Shown here: positions 56,772 to 64,000 of the stretch, in pieces
Layout: the number at the start of each line of letters is the position of its first letter
How positions within the stretch are numbered: position 1 is the first letter of the stretch
Assembly (NCBI RefSeq): GCF_900021175.1
Contig: NZ_FCOP01000007.1
Location: 1-64,000 of the forward strand
Direction: 5' to 3'
DNA: 64,000 bases
DNA from: Pseudenterobacter timonensis
Lineage (GTDB): Bacteria; Pseudomonadota; Gammaproteobacteria; Enterobacterales; Enterobacteriaceae
Notes under the pieces: model-generated
Database searches by the model: none
The model's input: the letters and a program-made list of their open reading frames with translations, nothing else
What the model was told of the DNA's origin: nothing
Translations under genes and position numbers: made by a program

Positions 56772-57127
56772 CTTAGGCCTTTTGGTATGACGCCTTAGCC
56801 AGGAGACCTAGCCAATTCCTATCCAGATAATTATCTGATGGGGGACCTAGACTGGTTTATTCCAAGTAAGCACGGTAATTTCCAAAAGAGCTGAGCCCAA
56901 TTATTCCACTTTTTATGGGGGACCTGGCTTTGTTCCGTGTAAATCGTTAGGTCTCTTAAGTTTCACATGTGAAAGTTTTTCTCTGGGGATTCACTGGCGC
57001 ACAAATTGATACGGTAATGTCGAGCAACTCATTGGTGGCTAGGTTTTTCGTACTCACAAGGCTGTTTTTCAAGGTGGCACTAAACAAATTTAATTAAATA
57101 TCAGTTAGTTGTGCCTTTTTACTGATG

Positions 57128-57142
57128 TGCCCGAAAAGGGCA
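57128..57142 (+). promoter_or_regulatory. Activator box upstream of alpA (AcaCD/SetCD-like)
   Basis: TGCCCGAAAAGGGCA differs from the mobI box in one base and ends 74 bp before the alpA GTG. The near-equal distances to both genes support a shared activator. Confidence 0.6.
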
Positions 57143-57216
57143 GTTTCAGCGGTCTGTTTAATAACTGATTTTTAGGATGATGCTGCATGAAGGTCCAATA
57201 ATTTTCAGGAGGCATC

Positions 57217-57414
57217 GTGAACCAAGTTACTTCAACTACCAACGAAAGGTTACTCACATACCAAGAGGTGTGTTCTCTCACCCAAATATCACCGGCGACA
57301 CTGCGGCGTTATGTCCAAAGTGGCAAATTTCCATCACCAATAAAACTCAATGCTCATGGCCGCTCAGTTCGCTTTCGACACAGTGAGGTGTTGGCTTGGA
57401 TGCAATGCCTGTAG
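57217..57414 (+). CDS. AlpA-family DNA-binding protein, probable excisionase
   Basis: This 65-residue protein has a winged HTH (LTYQEVCSLTQISPATLRRY, then FPSPIKLNAHGRSVRFRHSEV) typical of AlpA/recombination directionality factors. It starts at GTG with AGGAGG 5 nt upstream. It is the first gene after the activator-like box, so it would be switched on when a helper plasmid enters, and would drive excision with the integrase. Confidence 0.8.
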   Translation: MNQVTSTTNERLLTYQEVCSLTQISPATLRRYVQSGKFPSPIKLNAHGRSVRFRHSEVLAWMQCL

Positions 57415-57422
57415 GTGGAGTC

Positions 57423-59093
57423 ATGCAGTTTGAACTACGTGACACAGGCTTATTTCATCTTCGAGCTAATGAGAAGCGGAAAATTTCCGATCCAATTCGT
57501 GTACTTTTCAGAGTGCGTAGCGATGACCGAATACGGAGTAATGGTGTGCTATGCGAGTGGCTCAATCTGGATGGCTGCTCCGTCCAGGAGGTATTTTTGA
57601 TGAAGATATTGAATGGTAGCCAGTCTATGTTAATTCGAGAGCGGTTATTAGACAGTGGTTTTTGGATAGAGCCGGGCACCGATACGTGGAAACTGATTCA
57701 ACAATATTTAGTTCAAGAATCGCGCAAAGCGAGTACTGCAACCATAGTGGAAAGGACAGGTTGGCATCGTGAGGTATTTGTTACGTCCAGTTGGATTTCT
57801 GGTATGAGTGATGAACCGTATCAGTACCTATCTCCCCGTATTGCTCCAAATTTTCAGCAACAAGGAGCTTTGGACGATTGGCAACGAGAAGTAGGGTATT
57901 TTTGTCGTGGTAACCCATATTTAATTTTCGCTATTGGCTGTGCCCTTGCCGCACCACTGTTAAAACCCGCAGGTTTGGAGAATGGCGGCATTCATATTGT
58001 TTCCAATTCTGCTGATGGTAAAACTGCAACTATTCAAGTGTGTGCAAGTGTCTGTGGTGCTCCTGACTTTATGAAAAGTTGGATTGGCACTGCCAATGGG
58101 ATTGCTGCTGTCGCGAGTGAACATCACGACCTAGTTTTACCGCTTGATGAAATTGGCATGGCCAAAGCGGAAGATATCGATACCTGTTTGTATCAGATTT
58201 TTAATGGCGCCGGGAAATTGCGGGCAGATAAAACCGGCAAGCTTGCTGAATCTGAGCATTGGCGTGTGCTGGTATTAAGTACAGGTGAAAAGTGGCTCGC
58301 TGAGATATTTGAAAGCTTGGGTCGTAGCCCGATGGCCGGGCAAGAAGTTCGTTTGATTGAACTTCCGGTAATTGGTCAGCATGGGGTGCTGAATGATCTT
58401 CACAGCTTTTCCACACCTCAAAAGGCCATTGATCATCTGAAGTCTGCAAGTGCGAGAACGTACGGATCATTGCTGAGATCATTCATCGAATTGATCACGA
58501 CCGATGTAGTGGATCTTAATCAATACGTGCCGAAGGAATTACAGCGCATTGTTGATAGCTGGCTACTGCCGGATTCATCCTCACAGGTGCAGCGAGTCAC
58601 CCGGCGTTTTGCGCTGATTTTAGTGGCCTTGCAGCTTGCCTCTCGTAACTTTCTGGTTAATTGGAGTGAGGACGAATCAGAACAAGCAGTGCACAGCTTA
58701 TATCGGGTTTGGTTGGGAAGTCGCGGTCATTTAATGAATCTTGAGGAGTATCGCTTACTACAAAAGATTGGCGGTGTTCTCGCTAAGTGGGATAAACGAC
58801 TTGCTAAAGAAGGCGATGTATCTCGGCCAACAAGCATAGGATATCGACGGTTTATCGATGGTGAGGAGCTTTGGCTCATCCACAAAGATGAATTTTTGAA
58901 AGGCTTAAATTTGCCAACTCATTATATGCGTGATGTTGAGCTGCTCTTCCGCCGTCAATGCCTTGAAAGTAATGAACGCAGCCGTGGTACCTATAAGCTA
59001 AAGATGAGCGGTCGCTACTATCGTTTTTTTGCCCTTTGGCCTGACAGGGTGAGGCAAGCAATGCTGAAGATGGAGCAAGTCGATGATGAATAA
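57423..59093 (+). CDS. DUF927 family ATPase-like protein
   Basis: This 556-residue protein matches the DUF927 family found in integrative elements. A P-loop-like SNSADGKT is at about 194-201 and an acidic LPLDEIG at 240-246 serves as a Walker B candidate. The C-terminal third is helical with basic patches. Its start is 8 bp after alpA with GGTGGAG upstream. The role may be in replication or maintenance of the excised island; no biochemical role is known to me. Confidence 0.75.
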   Translation: MQFELRDTGLFHLRANEKRKISDPIRVLFRVRSDDRIRSNGVLCEWLNLDGCSVQEVFLMKILNGSQSMLIRERLLDSGFWIEPGTDTWKLIQQYLVQESRKASTATIVERTGWHREVFVTSSWISGMSDEPYQYLSPRIAPNFQQQGALDDWQREVGYFCRGNPYLIFAIGCALAAPLLKPAGLENGGIHIVSNSADGKTATIQVCASVCGAPDFMKSWIGTANGIAAVASEHHDLVLPLDEIGMAKAEDIDTCLYQIFNGAGKLRADKTGKLAESEHWRVLVLSTGEKWLAEIFESLGRSPMAGQEVRLIELPVIGQHGVLNDLHSFSTPQKAIDHLKSASARTYGSLLRSFIELITTDVVDLNQYVPKELQRIVDSWLLPDSSSQVQRVTRRFALILVALQLASRNFLVNWSEDESEQAVHSLYRVWLGSRGHLMNLEEYRLLQKIGGVLAKWDKRLAKEGDVSRPTSIGYRRFIDGEELWLIHKDEFLKGLNLPTHYMRDVELLFRRQCLESNERSRGTYKLKMSGRYYRFFALWPDRVRQAMLKMEQVDDE

Positions 59094-59152
59094 TTCAAAT
59101 ATCCCACTTTCCCACATTTCCCTGTTCGATTTTGAGGTAAAGGAGTATCAAC

Positions 59153-59497
59153 ATGACTGAAAAAGAGATGCTTCAGCGCATGCTGATGGATATGTCATTG
59201 CTTAAAAAACTGATTACCGATCATATCAAAAACGAGCAACGTCCTGACACAACAAAGGAAATCCTGACAGTTGAGGAATGTGCTGAGCTGACAGGGTTAA
59301 AGAAAAGCACTTTGTACCGGTTGACTCACGAACGCAAGATCCCATTTTTCAAACCTAATGGCAATCGGGTGTTCTTCAGGCGAGCAGATATCTTGGCTTG
59401 GCTGCAGAGTAATCGTGTGGCGTCTTCTGATGAGATTGATAAAGCCGCTGCTGATCATCTAGTTGCTAACCGAAAATTGTATGGCCGGAGATATTAG
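59153..59497 (+). CDS. Helix-turn-helix DNA-binding protein (MerR/excisionase type)
   Basis: This 114-residue protein has an N-terminal amphipathic helix (MLMDMSLLKKLITDHIK) followed by an HTH_17 domain at about 35-85 (ILTVEECAELTGLKKSTLYR, then KPNGNRVFFRRADILAWLQ). It could be a second directionality factor or a regulator. AGGAG lies upstream. It converges on the integrase gene, with hairpins between them. Confidence 0.78.
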   Translation: MTEKEMLQRMLMDMSLLKKLITDHIKNEQRPDTTKEILTVEECAELTGLKKSTLYRLTHERKIPFFKPNGNRVFFRRADILAWLQSNRVASSDEIDKAAADHLVANRKLYGRRY

Positions 59498-59540
59498 GTT
59501 GTGGATTAACGTTATGAAAATAAAAAGGAATGATTAGATA

Positions 59541-59577
59541 CGTTACATGTCACATTTTTTAACCGTGACATGTAGCG
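59541..59577. terminator. Long stem-loop between the HTH gene and integrase
   Basis: TACATGTCAC (59,544-59,553) and GTGACATGTA (59,565-59,574) pair perfectly, with further outer pairs, around an 11-nt T-rich loop. No U run follows on either strand. A related palindrome ATCACATGTGAT is at 59,627-59,638. It may be a protein-binding site instead of a terminator. Confidence 0.45.
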
Positions 59578-59679
59578 GTTACTCGTTGGATTGACAGCTC
59601 AGGCTTGGGTTAATTCCCACGAGAAAATCACATGTGATAAGAACGGCTGTAAAAACTAACGATCTTATGTGGTTGATGG

Positions 59680-59707
59680 AGGGCACTGTCGAGGTGCCCT
59701 TTTCTTT
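59680..59707 (+). terminator. Terminator between the HTH gene and integrase
   Basis: AGGGCAC (59,680-59,686) pairs with GTGCCCT (59,694-59,700), followed by TTTCTTT. It ends plus-strand transcription from the alpA-DUF927-HTH genes before the convergent integrase gene. Confidence 0.8.
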
Positions 59708-59741
59708 GTAAAGATATAGTAGTTTGGTCGTAATAATGCTC

Positions 59742-60911
59742 TTAGTCTGATGACTCATCGAAGATATCAGGAAAGGTCCGCATGGCCTCTGTGCGGCGGG
59801 TTTCCAGAATATCTGCGTAGATTTCTGTCGTTCTGAGTTCGCTATGGCCAAGCAATCTGGAAAGGGAATAGATGTCCAAGCCACGGGCAAGTTGGTTTAC
59901 TGCAAAGGTGTGTCGGCCTGCATGAAAGGTCACGTGTTTGGTTATCCCTGCTCGTATAGCCCACTGCACTAGCGCGACGTTGCTGTAACTGTCGTAACGT
60001 AAGCCCTTAAAAACCCGTTCTGTCGGTTTTCCCCTGTTTTCCAAGTTGAGCAAACGTACTGCTGAATCCGGTAAGTCGAGATATTGCAGGCCATTGCCCG
60101 AGTTTTTGAGCTTTTTCTGGGAAAAGATGATTCGGTAGTGGCCTTGAGCAAACAGTTCAATTTCACCCCACACCAGTTTATGAATGTCTGACCAGCGTAG
60201 TCCTGTCGTGCAGGAGAACAGAAATGCTCTCCGTAGTACATTGTAACGGCATTCTGCCTTGGTAAGGGCCTTTACCTCATCCAGAGTGAGATAAGTGCGC
60301 TGTGTCCTCTCTGCTTTGATGGATTTGACTTGTTCAACAGGGTTGTCTCTGATGATTCGGTCTCGTTGTGCTTGGTTGAGCGCCGCTCTGATTTTATTGA
60401 AGTAGCTACAGGCGGTATTCCTGGATAGGCAGGTATCTGATTTTGTTATTGCCTCATGCTGTAGGTAATGGCGGAACCCTTCCAAGAAGTATTTATCTAC
60501 CTGTTCAAAAGTAAGTTCTGCGTGGCCGTGGTATCGGTGGAGATGGATGCCCGCTGAAACCCAAATTGAGTAATTGGATTTACTACCGGATGCTTTACTT
60601 GCTGTTACTTGATCGAAGTAGTCAAAGAAGCTGGCATTGAGTTTAGTGCGATCATCTAAGCCGTGTTTGGCTGATTCCATTTCCAGTAGACGTTTGGCAC
60701 GAATAGCTTCGGCCTTTTGCAATGTGGTTTTGTTGTGCTCGCGCTCAACTGCGTTTTTGGGCTTGTTGTAGAGGAATAGATTCAGCGGCTCGTAAGAGCG
60801 CTTTTGAGCCCTTGAACCGTCTTCCGAGGTCTTTGAGCCGTAATAGTACACAAGCCTGATGGAGTGCAGGCCATTCTTATCTGGTTCTCGCTTTTGTATA
60901 TTGATTTTCAT
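59742..60911 (-). CDS. int: Tyrosine integrase of the island
   Basis: This 389-residue site-specific recombinase has catalytic residues visible as R239 (TGLRW), K267, H330-x-x-R333 (HAGRHTF), H356 (LLGHSE) and Tyr365 (TTEIYAD). The arm-binding N-terminus (KREPDKNGLHSIRLVYYYGS) resembles a type common in Bacteroidetes integrases. The gene starts 164 bp from the mnmE-proximal repeat. It should catalyse insertion into the mnmE 3' end and, with a directionality factor, excision. Confidence 0.93.
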   Translation of the reverse strand: MKINIQKREPDKNGLHSIRLVYYYGSKTSEDGSRAQKRSYEPLNLFLYNKPKNAVEREHNKTTLQKAEAIRAKRLLEMESAKHGLDDRTKLNASFFDYFDQVTASKASGSKSNYSIWVSAGIHLHRYHGHAELTFEQVDKYFLEGFRHYLQHEAITKSDTCLSRNTACSYFNKIRAALNQAQRDRIIRDNPVEQVKSIKAERTQRTYLTLDEVKALTKAECRYNVLRRAFLFSCTTGLRWSDIHKLVWGEIELFAQGHYRIIFSQKKLKNSGNGLQYLDLPDSAVRLLNLENRGKPTERVFKGLRYDSYSNVALVQWAIRAGITKHVTFHAGRHTFAVNQLARGLDIYSLSRLLGHSELRTTEIYADILETRRTEAMRTFPDIFDESSD

Positions 60912-61074
60912 AGGTTTTTCTCATCTTGTGCTCCGCATGTGCTCCAGAATTTATCTTCGGAGCACATACGGAGCAAGAATCGACAAAACCCTTCAAATCA
61001 CTTCCCACCAAGTAAAACAAAATTATTTTAAAATCATAATGTTGTTTTGATTTGGTTTGATACGTTTTACTATT

Positions 61075-61092
61075 TTACTTCCCAATACAGAA
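61075..61092. repeat. Island end repeat attL (last 18 bases of mnmE)
   Basis: TTACTTCCCAATACAGAA on the plus strand encodes the FCIGK-stop end of mnmE on the minus strand. From memory TTCTGTATTGGGAAGTAA is the left direct repeat of SGI1. Insertion keeps the mnmE reading frame whole. Confidence 0.92.
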
Positions 61093-62439
61093 GCTCGAAA
61101 ATATCCGGCCCAGCAGATCGTCGGAGGTAAATTCTCCGGTGATCTCACTTAGCGCCTGCTGCGCCAGACGCAGCTCTTCCGCCAGCAGTTCGCCCGCCCA
61201 GGCGCCTATCAGCTGCGCTTTACCCTGTTCGAGATGGTTTGCCGCCTCTTCCAGCGCCTGAAGATGACGACGGCGCGCAAGGAAGCCGCCCTCCATGCTG
61301 GTATCAAAACCCATGCTCTGTTTGAGATGGTTGCGCAGCGTATCCACCCCCTCGCCGGTTCGCGCCGAGAGGCGAATCAGTGAGTGACCGTTCACATCGC
61401 TCAGGCCCAGCGTTTCGCCAGTGACATCGGCTTTATTACGCACGACAGTAATCGGCAGGTTCGCCGGCAGACGGGCGATAAAATCGGGCCAGATATCGGC
61501 GGGATCGACGGCGTTAGTGGTGGTGCCATCCACCATAAACAGCACGCGGTCCGCCTGCTCGATCTCCTGCCAGGCACGCTCAATACCGATGCGTTCTACC
61601 TCGTCGCTGGCATCGCGCAGGCCGGCGGTATCAATAATATGCAGCGGCATCCCGTCGATGTGGATATGCTCGCGCAGCACGTCGCGGGTGGTCCCGGCAA
61701 TATCGGTCACAATAGCTGCCTCACGGCCCGCCAGCGCGTTTAGCAGGCTCGATTTCCCGGCGTTCGGACGCCCGGCGATGACCACCTTCATCCCTTCGCG
61801 CAGCAGGCTCCCCTGGCGCGCCTCGGCGCGCACCGCGTCGAGATCGCTCATCACGTCGTTAAGCTGGGCTTCGATTTTACCGTCAGAGAGAAAGTCGATC
61901 TCCTCGTCCGGGAAGTCGATAGCCGCTTCGACATAGATCCTGAGGTGAGTAAGTGCTTCCACTAAGTGGTTCACGCGCGCGGAAAAGGCCCCCTGCAGGG
62001 AGTTCAGCGCAGAGCGGGCCGCCTGTTCTGAGCTGGCGTCGATCAGGTCAGCAATCGCCTCCGCCTGGGCCAAATCGAGCTTATCGTTAAGAAACGCCCG
62101 CTCAGAGAACTCGCCAGGCCGCGCAATACGCAGGCCTGGCAGGGTCAGAATACGTTTTAACAGCAGGTCGAGGATCACCGGGCCGCCGTGGCCCTGAAGC
62201 TCTAATACATCCTCGCCGGTAAAAGAGTTGGGGCCAGGAAACCACAGGGCGATCCCCTGATCCAGCGCGGTACCGTCCGCATCTTTAAACGGCAGATAGT
62301 CGGCGTAGCGCGGCTTAGGTAGCTTGCCCAGCACCGCTTCGGCCACCTCGCGCGCCTTAAGGCCGGAGATACGCAGAATGCCCACACCACCGCGTCCCGG
62401 TGGGGTTGCCTGGGCGACGATAGTGTCGTTATGGCTCAT
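61075..62439 (-). CDS. mnmE: tRNA modification GTPase MnmE (TrmE)
   Basis: This 454-residue GTPase works with MnmG to modify wobble uridine 34 of tRNA. An N-terminal tetrahydrofolate-binding domain (about 1-120) is followed by a helical domain with the inserted G domain. P-loop GRPNAGKSS is near 222-230, with DIAGTTRD and NKAD motifs. The end is the conserved C451-I-G-K. Its last 18 bases are the island attachment site and still code normally. Confidence 0.97.
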   Translation of the reverse strand: MSHNDTIVAQATPPGRGGVGILRISGLKAREVAEAVLGKLPKPRYADYLPFKDADGTALDQGIALWFPGPNSFTGEDVLELQGHGGPVILDLLLKRILTLPGLRIARPGEFSERAFLNDKLDLAQAEAIADLIDASSEQAARSALNSLQGAFSARVNHLVEALTHLRIYVEAAIDFPDEEIDFLSDGKIEAQLNDVMSDLDAVRAEARQGSLLREGMKVVIAGRPNAGKSSLLNALAGREAAIVTDIAGTTRDVLREHIHIDGMPLHIIDTAGLRDASDEVERIGIERAWQEIEQADRVLFMVDGTTTNAVDPADIWPDFIARLPANLPITVVRNKADVTGETLGLSDVNGHSLIRLSARTGEGVDTLRNHLKQSMGFDTSMEGGFLARRRHLQALEEAANHLEQGKAQLIGAWAGELLAEELRLAQQALSEITGEFTSDDLLGRIFSSFCIGK

Positions 62440-62460
62440 GGTTTGTCTCTTTATGAATGT

Positions 62461-62486
62461 AAAAAAGGCGGTCTATTGACCGCCTT
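62461..62486 (-). terminator. Terminator between yidC and mnmE
   Basis: On the minus strand GGCGGTC, loop AATA and GACCGCC are followed by six T (62,461-62,466 as A on the plus strand). It ends the rpmH-rnpA-yidD-yidC transcript before mnmE. Confidence 0.88.
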
Positions 62487-62508
62487 CTCTGGCATTAACT
62501 TTACCGTA

Positions 62509-62620
62509 GTTACTCGAAATAATTCAAGTTGCAGGAAGGCGGCAAGTTTGTGAGCCCCAGGAGCTTACTGTAGTAAGTGACTGGGGCAAGCAAACGCAGC
62601 CAACGCGCCTGCGACTAGTA
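62509..62620. repeat. ERIC element
   Basis: The core GCCCCAGGAGCTTACTGTAG and AGTAAGTGACTGGGGCAAGC, with CAGCCAACGCGCCTGCGACT at the end, matches the enterobacterial repetitive intergenic consensus. It fills the gap after the yidC stop. Confidence 0.92.
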
Positions 62621-64000
62621 TCAGGATTTTTTCTTCTCGCGGCTATGCAGGCCACGTTTCTCCAGACCACGGTAAATCAGCTGCTGCTGGATGATGGTCA
62701 CCGTGTTACTCACGATGTAGTAAACCACCAGACCAGCCGGGAACCACAGGAAGAAGACCGTGAAGATGACCGGCATAAAGGTCATGATCTTCTGCTGCAT
62801 CGGGTCGGTGACGGTTGTCGGCGACATTTTCTGAATCGCGAACATGGTCAGACCCATCAGGATCGGCAGAATGTAGTACGGGTCCTGTGCAGAGAGGTCG
62901 TGGATCCAGAGGATAAACGGCGCATGGCGCAGTTCAACCGAGGCGCTCAGCATGTAGTAGAGCGCCAGGAAGATCGGCATCTGAATCAGCAGCGGGAAGC
63001 AGCCGCCCAGCGGGTTCACTTTCTCCGCTTTATACAGGGCCATCATCTCCTGGCTCTGACGCTGTTTGTCATCGCCCAGACGCTCACGCATCGCCTGAAT
63101 CTTCGGCTGCAGCATACGCATCTTCGCCATGGAGGTGTACTGCGCTTTGGTCAGCGGGTACATGATGCCACGAACGATAAAGGTGATAACGATAATGGAG
63201 AAGCCCCAGTTACCCAGGAAGCTATGGATCCACTTCAGCAGTTTAAACAGCGGCTGAGAGATGAACCACAGCCAGCCGTAGTCCACGGTCAGATCCAGGT
63301 GCGGCGCCACGGCAGCCATTTTGTCCTGAATTTCCGGGCCGACCCACAGAGTGCTGGCAAGCTTACCGGTTTGACCCGGCTGCACCAGTACCGGCTGAGA
63401 TTTGTAGCCGATAGCCGCCACGCCGTTACCGAGGTTAGCGGTATAGAAGTTGTTGGTGCCGTCGTTGTTCGGAACCCATGCTGTCGCAAAGTACTGCTGC
63501 AGCATCGCAACCCAGCCGCCTTTCGCGCTGACGTTCAGGTTTTCGTTATCGGCGATGGTATCGAACTTATATTTCTCGTACTTCTCGTCCGGCGTAGAGT
63601 ACGCCGCGCCGCGGAAGGTATGCAGCGCAAAGTTGCTGCTGCCGGTATCGCGGTGGGACGGCAGTTTGATGGATTGCTTCAGCTGACCAAAGGTCGACAG
63701 CTCCAGCGGTTTCGCGCCGGTATTCTGCACGCTATAACCCACGTTCACCGCATACTCACCGCGTTTCAGGGTGAAGGTTTTGGTGAAGGTGTTACCCGCG
63801 GCGTCGGTATAGGTCATCGGGATCGCCAGTTCGTTCTGACCATCAGCCATAACGAAGGTATCGCTGGTGACGTTATACAGCGGACGCGGACCGTTGGACG
63901 GGTTGTCCGGGCCGTCGCGACCGGTCAGGCCGCTCTGCGCCTGGTAGATAAACTCAGGCGTGGTTTCGAGTAACTGGAACGGTTCCGTTGATTTCAGCTC
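62621..64000 (-). CDS. yidC: Membrane protein insertase YidC (3' part; start is beyond the window)
   Basis: This inner-membrane insertase acts alone or with SecYEG, and it inserts subunit c of the ATP synthase encoded in this window. Visible are most of the large periplasmic domain (from [12 protein letters not shown] at the edge) and the C-terminal membrane core with the hydrophilic-groove arginine in [15 protein letters not shown]. The end is REKKKS. 459 of about 548 residues are present; truncation is only by the window edge. Confidence 0.96.
   Translation of the reverse strand, partial: ELKSTEPFQLLETTPEFIYQAQSGLTGRDGPDNPSNGPRPLYNVTSDTFVMADGQNELAIPMTYTDAAGNTFTKTFTLKRGEYAVNVGYSVQNTGAKPLELSTFGQLKQSIKLPSHRDTGSSNFALHTFRGAAYSTPDEKYEKYKFDTIADNENLNVSAKGGWVAMLQQYFATAWVPNNDGTNNFYTANLGNGVAAIGYKSQPVLVQPGQTGKLASTLWVGPEIQDKMAAVAPHLDLTVDYGWLWFISQPLFKLLKWIHSFLGNWGFSIIVITFIVRGIMYPLTKAQYTSMAKMRMLQPKIQAMRERLGDDKQRQSQEMMALYKAEKVNPLGGCFPLLIQMPIFLALYYMLSASVELRHAPFILWIHDLSAQDPYYILPILMGLTMFAIQKMSPTTVTDPMQQKIMTFMPVIFTVFFLWFPAGLVVYYIVSNTVTIIQQQLIYRGLEKRGLHSREKKKS

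Larger units (their letters stand above)
56686..57216. other. Candidate transfer origin (oriT) and divergent control region of mobI and alpA
   Basis: This 531-bp non-coding region has GAGACCTAGCC (56,803-56,813), GGGGGACCTAGAC (56,840-56,852) and GGGGGACCTGGC (56,917-56,928) as an iterated motif. It also has the palindromes CAGATAATTATCTG (56,824-56,837) and TTTCACATGTGAAA (56,961-56,974), and two TGCCC-N5-GGGCA boxes near its ends. Position next to mobI fits oriT. No reading frame of note is present. Confidence 0.5.
42378..61092. mobile_element. Genomic island integrated in the 3' end of mnmE (SGI1-type att site), about 18.7 kb
   Basis: It is bounded by 18-bp imperfect direct repeats, one of which is the mnmE 3' end. 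The tyrosine integrase gene lies beside that end. The interior is visibly AT-richer than the flanks. Contents are a lipoprotein cluster, serine recombinase, defence operon, mobI-like gene, alpA-like gene, DUF927 gene and integrase. No conjugation pilus genes are present, so it cannot transfer by itself. MobI and the activator-like boxes suggest mobilisation by an IncC plasmid or SXT-type element. Confidence 0.88.

Noticed and set aside
42378-61092. Possibility that the island is a self-transmissible conjugative element
   Set aside because: No relaxase, coupling protein, VirB4-like ATPase or pilus genes are present. Only a MobI-like protein is seen, so it is at best mobilizable.
42378-61092. 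Possibility that the island is a prophage
   Set aside because: No capsid, tail, terminase or lysis genes are found. Integrase, AlpA and DUF927 alone do not show a phage.
62645-63973. 442-codon plus-strand frame opposite yidC
   Set aside because: yidC matches its family along the whole length. The opposite frame has no ribosome-binding site or recognisable domain.

Overview
The window is a piece of an enterobacterial chromosome centred on the replication origin. Gene order follows E. coli from rrnC through oriC and the atp operon to yidC, in reversed orientation. The 16S rRNA fragment at the left edge carries a V1 helix of the type found in the Enterobacter cloacae complex and Leclercia. The tryptophanase genes found next to mnmE in E. 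coli are absent. I infer Enterobacter or a close relative; species cannot be fixed from this window.

Core, left part (1-39.6 kb). The 5' part of a 16S gene with its P1/P2 promoters is followed by yieP-hsrA, the ribose operon rbsDACBKR with two RbsR operators, kup, ravA-viaA, asnA, asnC, mioC, oriC (four DnaA boxes and an AT-rich unwinding region), mnmG, rsmG, atpIBEFHAGDC, glmUS, pstSCAB-phoU behind Pho boxes, yieH, adeP behind a PurR box, yieF and yieE. These genes are intact and of normal length. Less expected items are a 23-codon reading frame between two CRP sites after atpC, and a run of nine G in pstA.

Junction zone (39.6-42.4 kb). A GNAT gene, unassignable sequence, an IS3-family element and the remnant of an integrase cut by that element mark a worn integration hotspot between yieE and mnmE.

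Genomic island (42,378-61,092, about 18.7 kb, visibly AT-richer). It is bounded by 18-bp imperfect repeats, one of which is the last 18 bases of mnmE. As I recall them, these are the repeats that bound Salmonella genomic island 1 (SGI1). Next to mnmE lies a tyrosine integrase. The mobility module has an AlpA-like protein (probable excisionase), a DUF927 ATPase, a second HTH protein and a MobI-like transfer protein. The MobI-like and AlpA-like genes are divergent, and each has one copy of an inverted TGCCC-N5-GGGCA box upstream, resembling sites used by the AcaCD/SetCD activators of IncC plasmids and SXT elements. The intergenic region between them is a candidate transfer origin. The island is therefore most simply read as a mobilizable genomic island dependent on an IncC- or SXT-like helper.

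Island cargo. An eight-gene, mostly overlapping operon on the minus strand combines an unknown small protein, a one-TRD HsdS-like protein, HsdM, a full HsdS, a dCTP-deaminase-like anti-phage protein with an extra N-terminal domain, a RhuM-family protein, HsdR and a YgjP/SprT-like metallopeptidase. At the far end lie a serine recombinase and an overlapping cluster of an unknown lipoprotein, an unknown 143-residue protein and two small membrane proteins, the last split by an in-frame amber codon. The lipoprotein cluster and the defence operon share a related 23-bp operator-like inverted repeat. The window ends in mnmE, an ERIC repeat and the 3' part of yidC.
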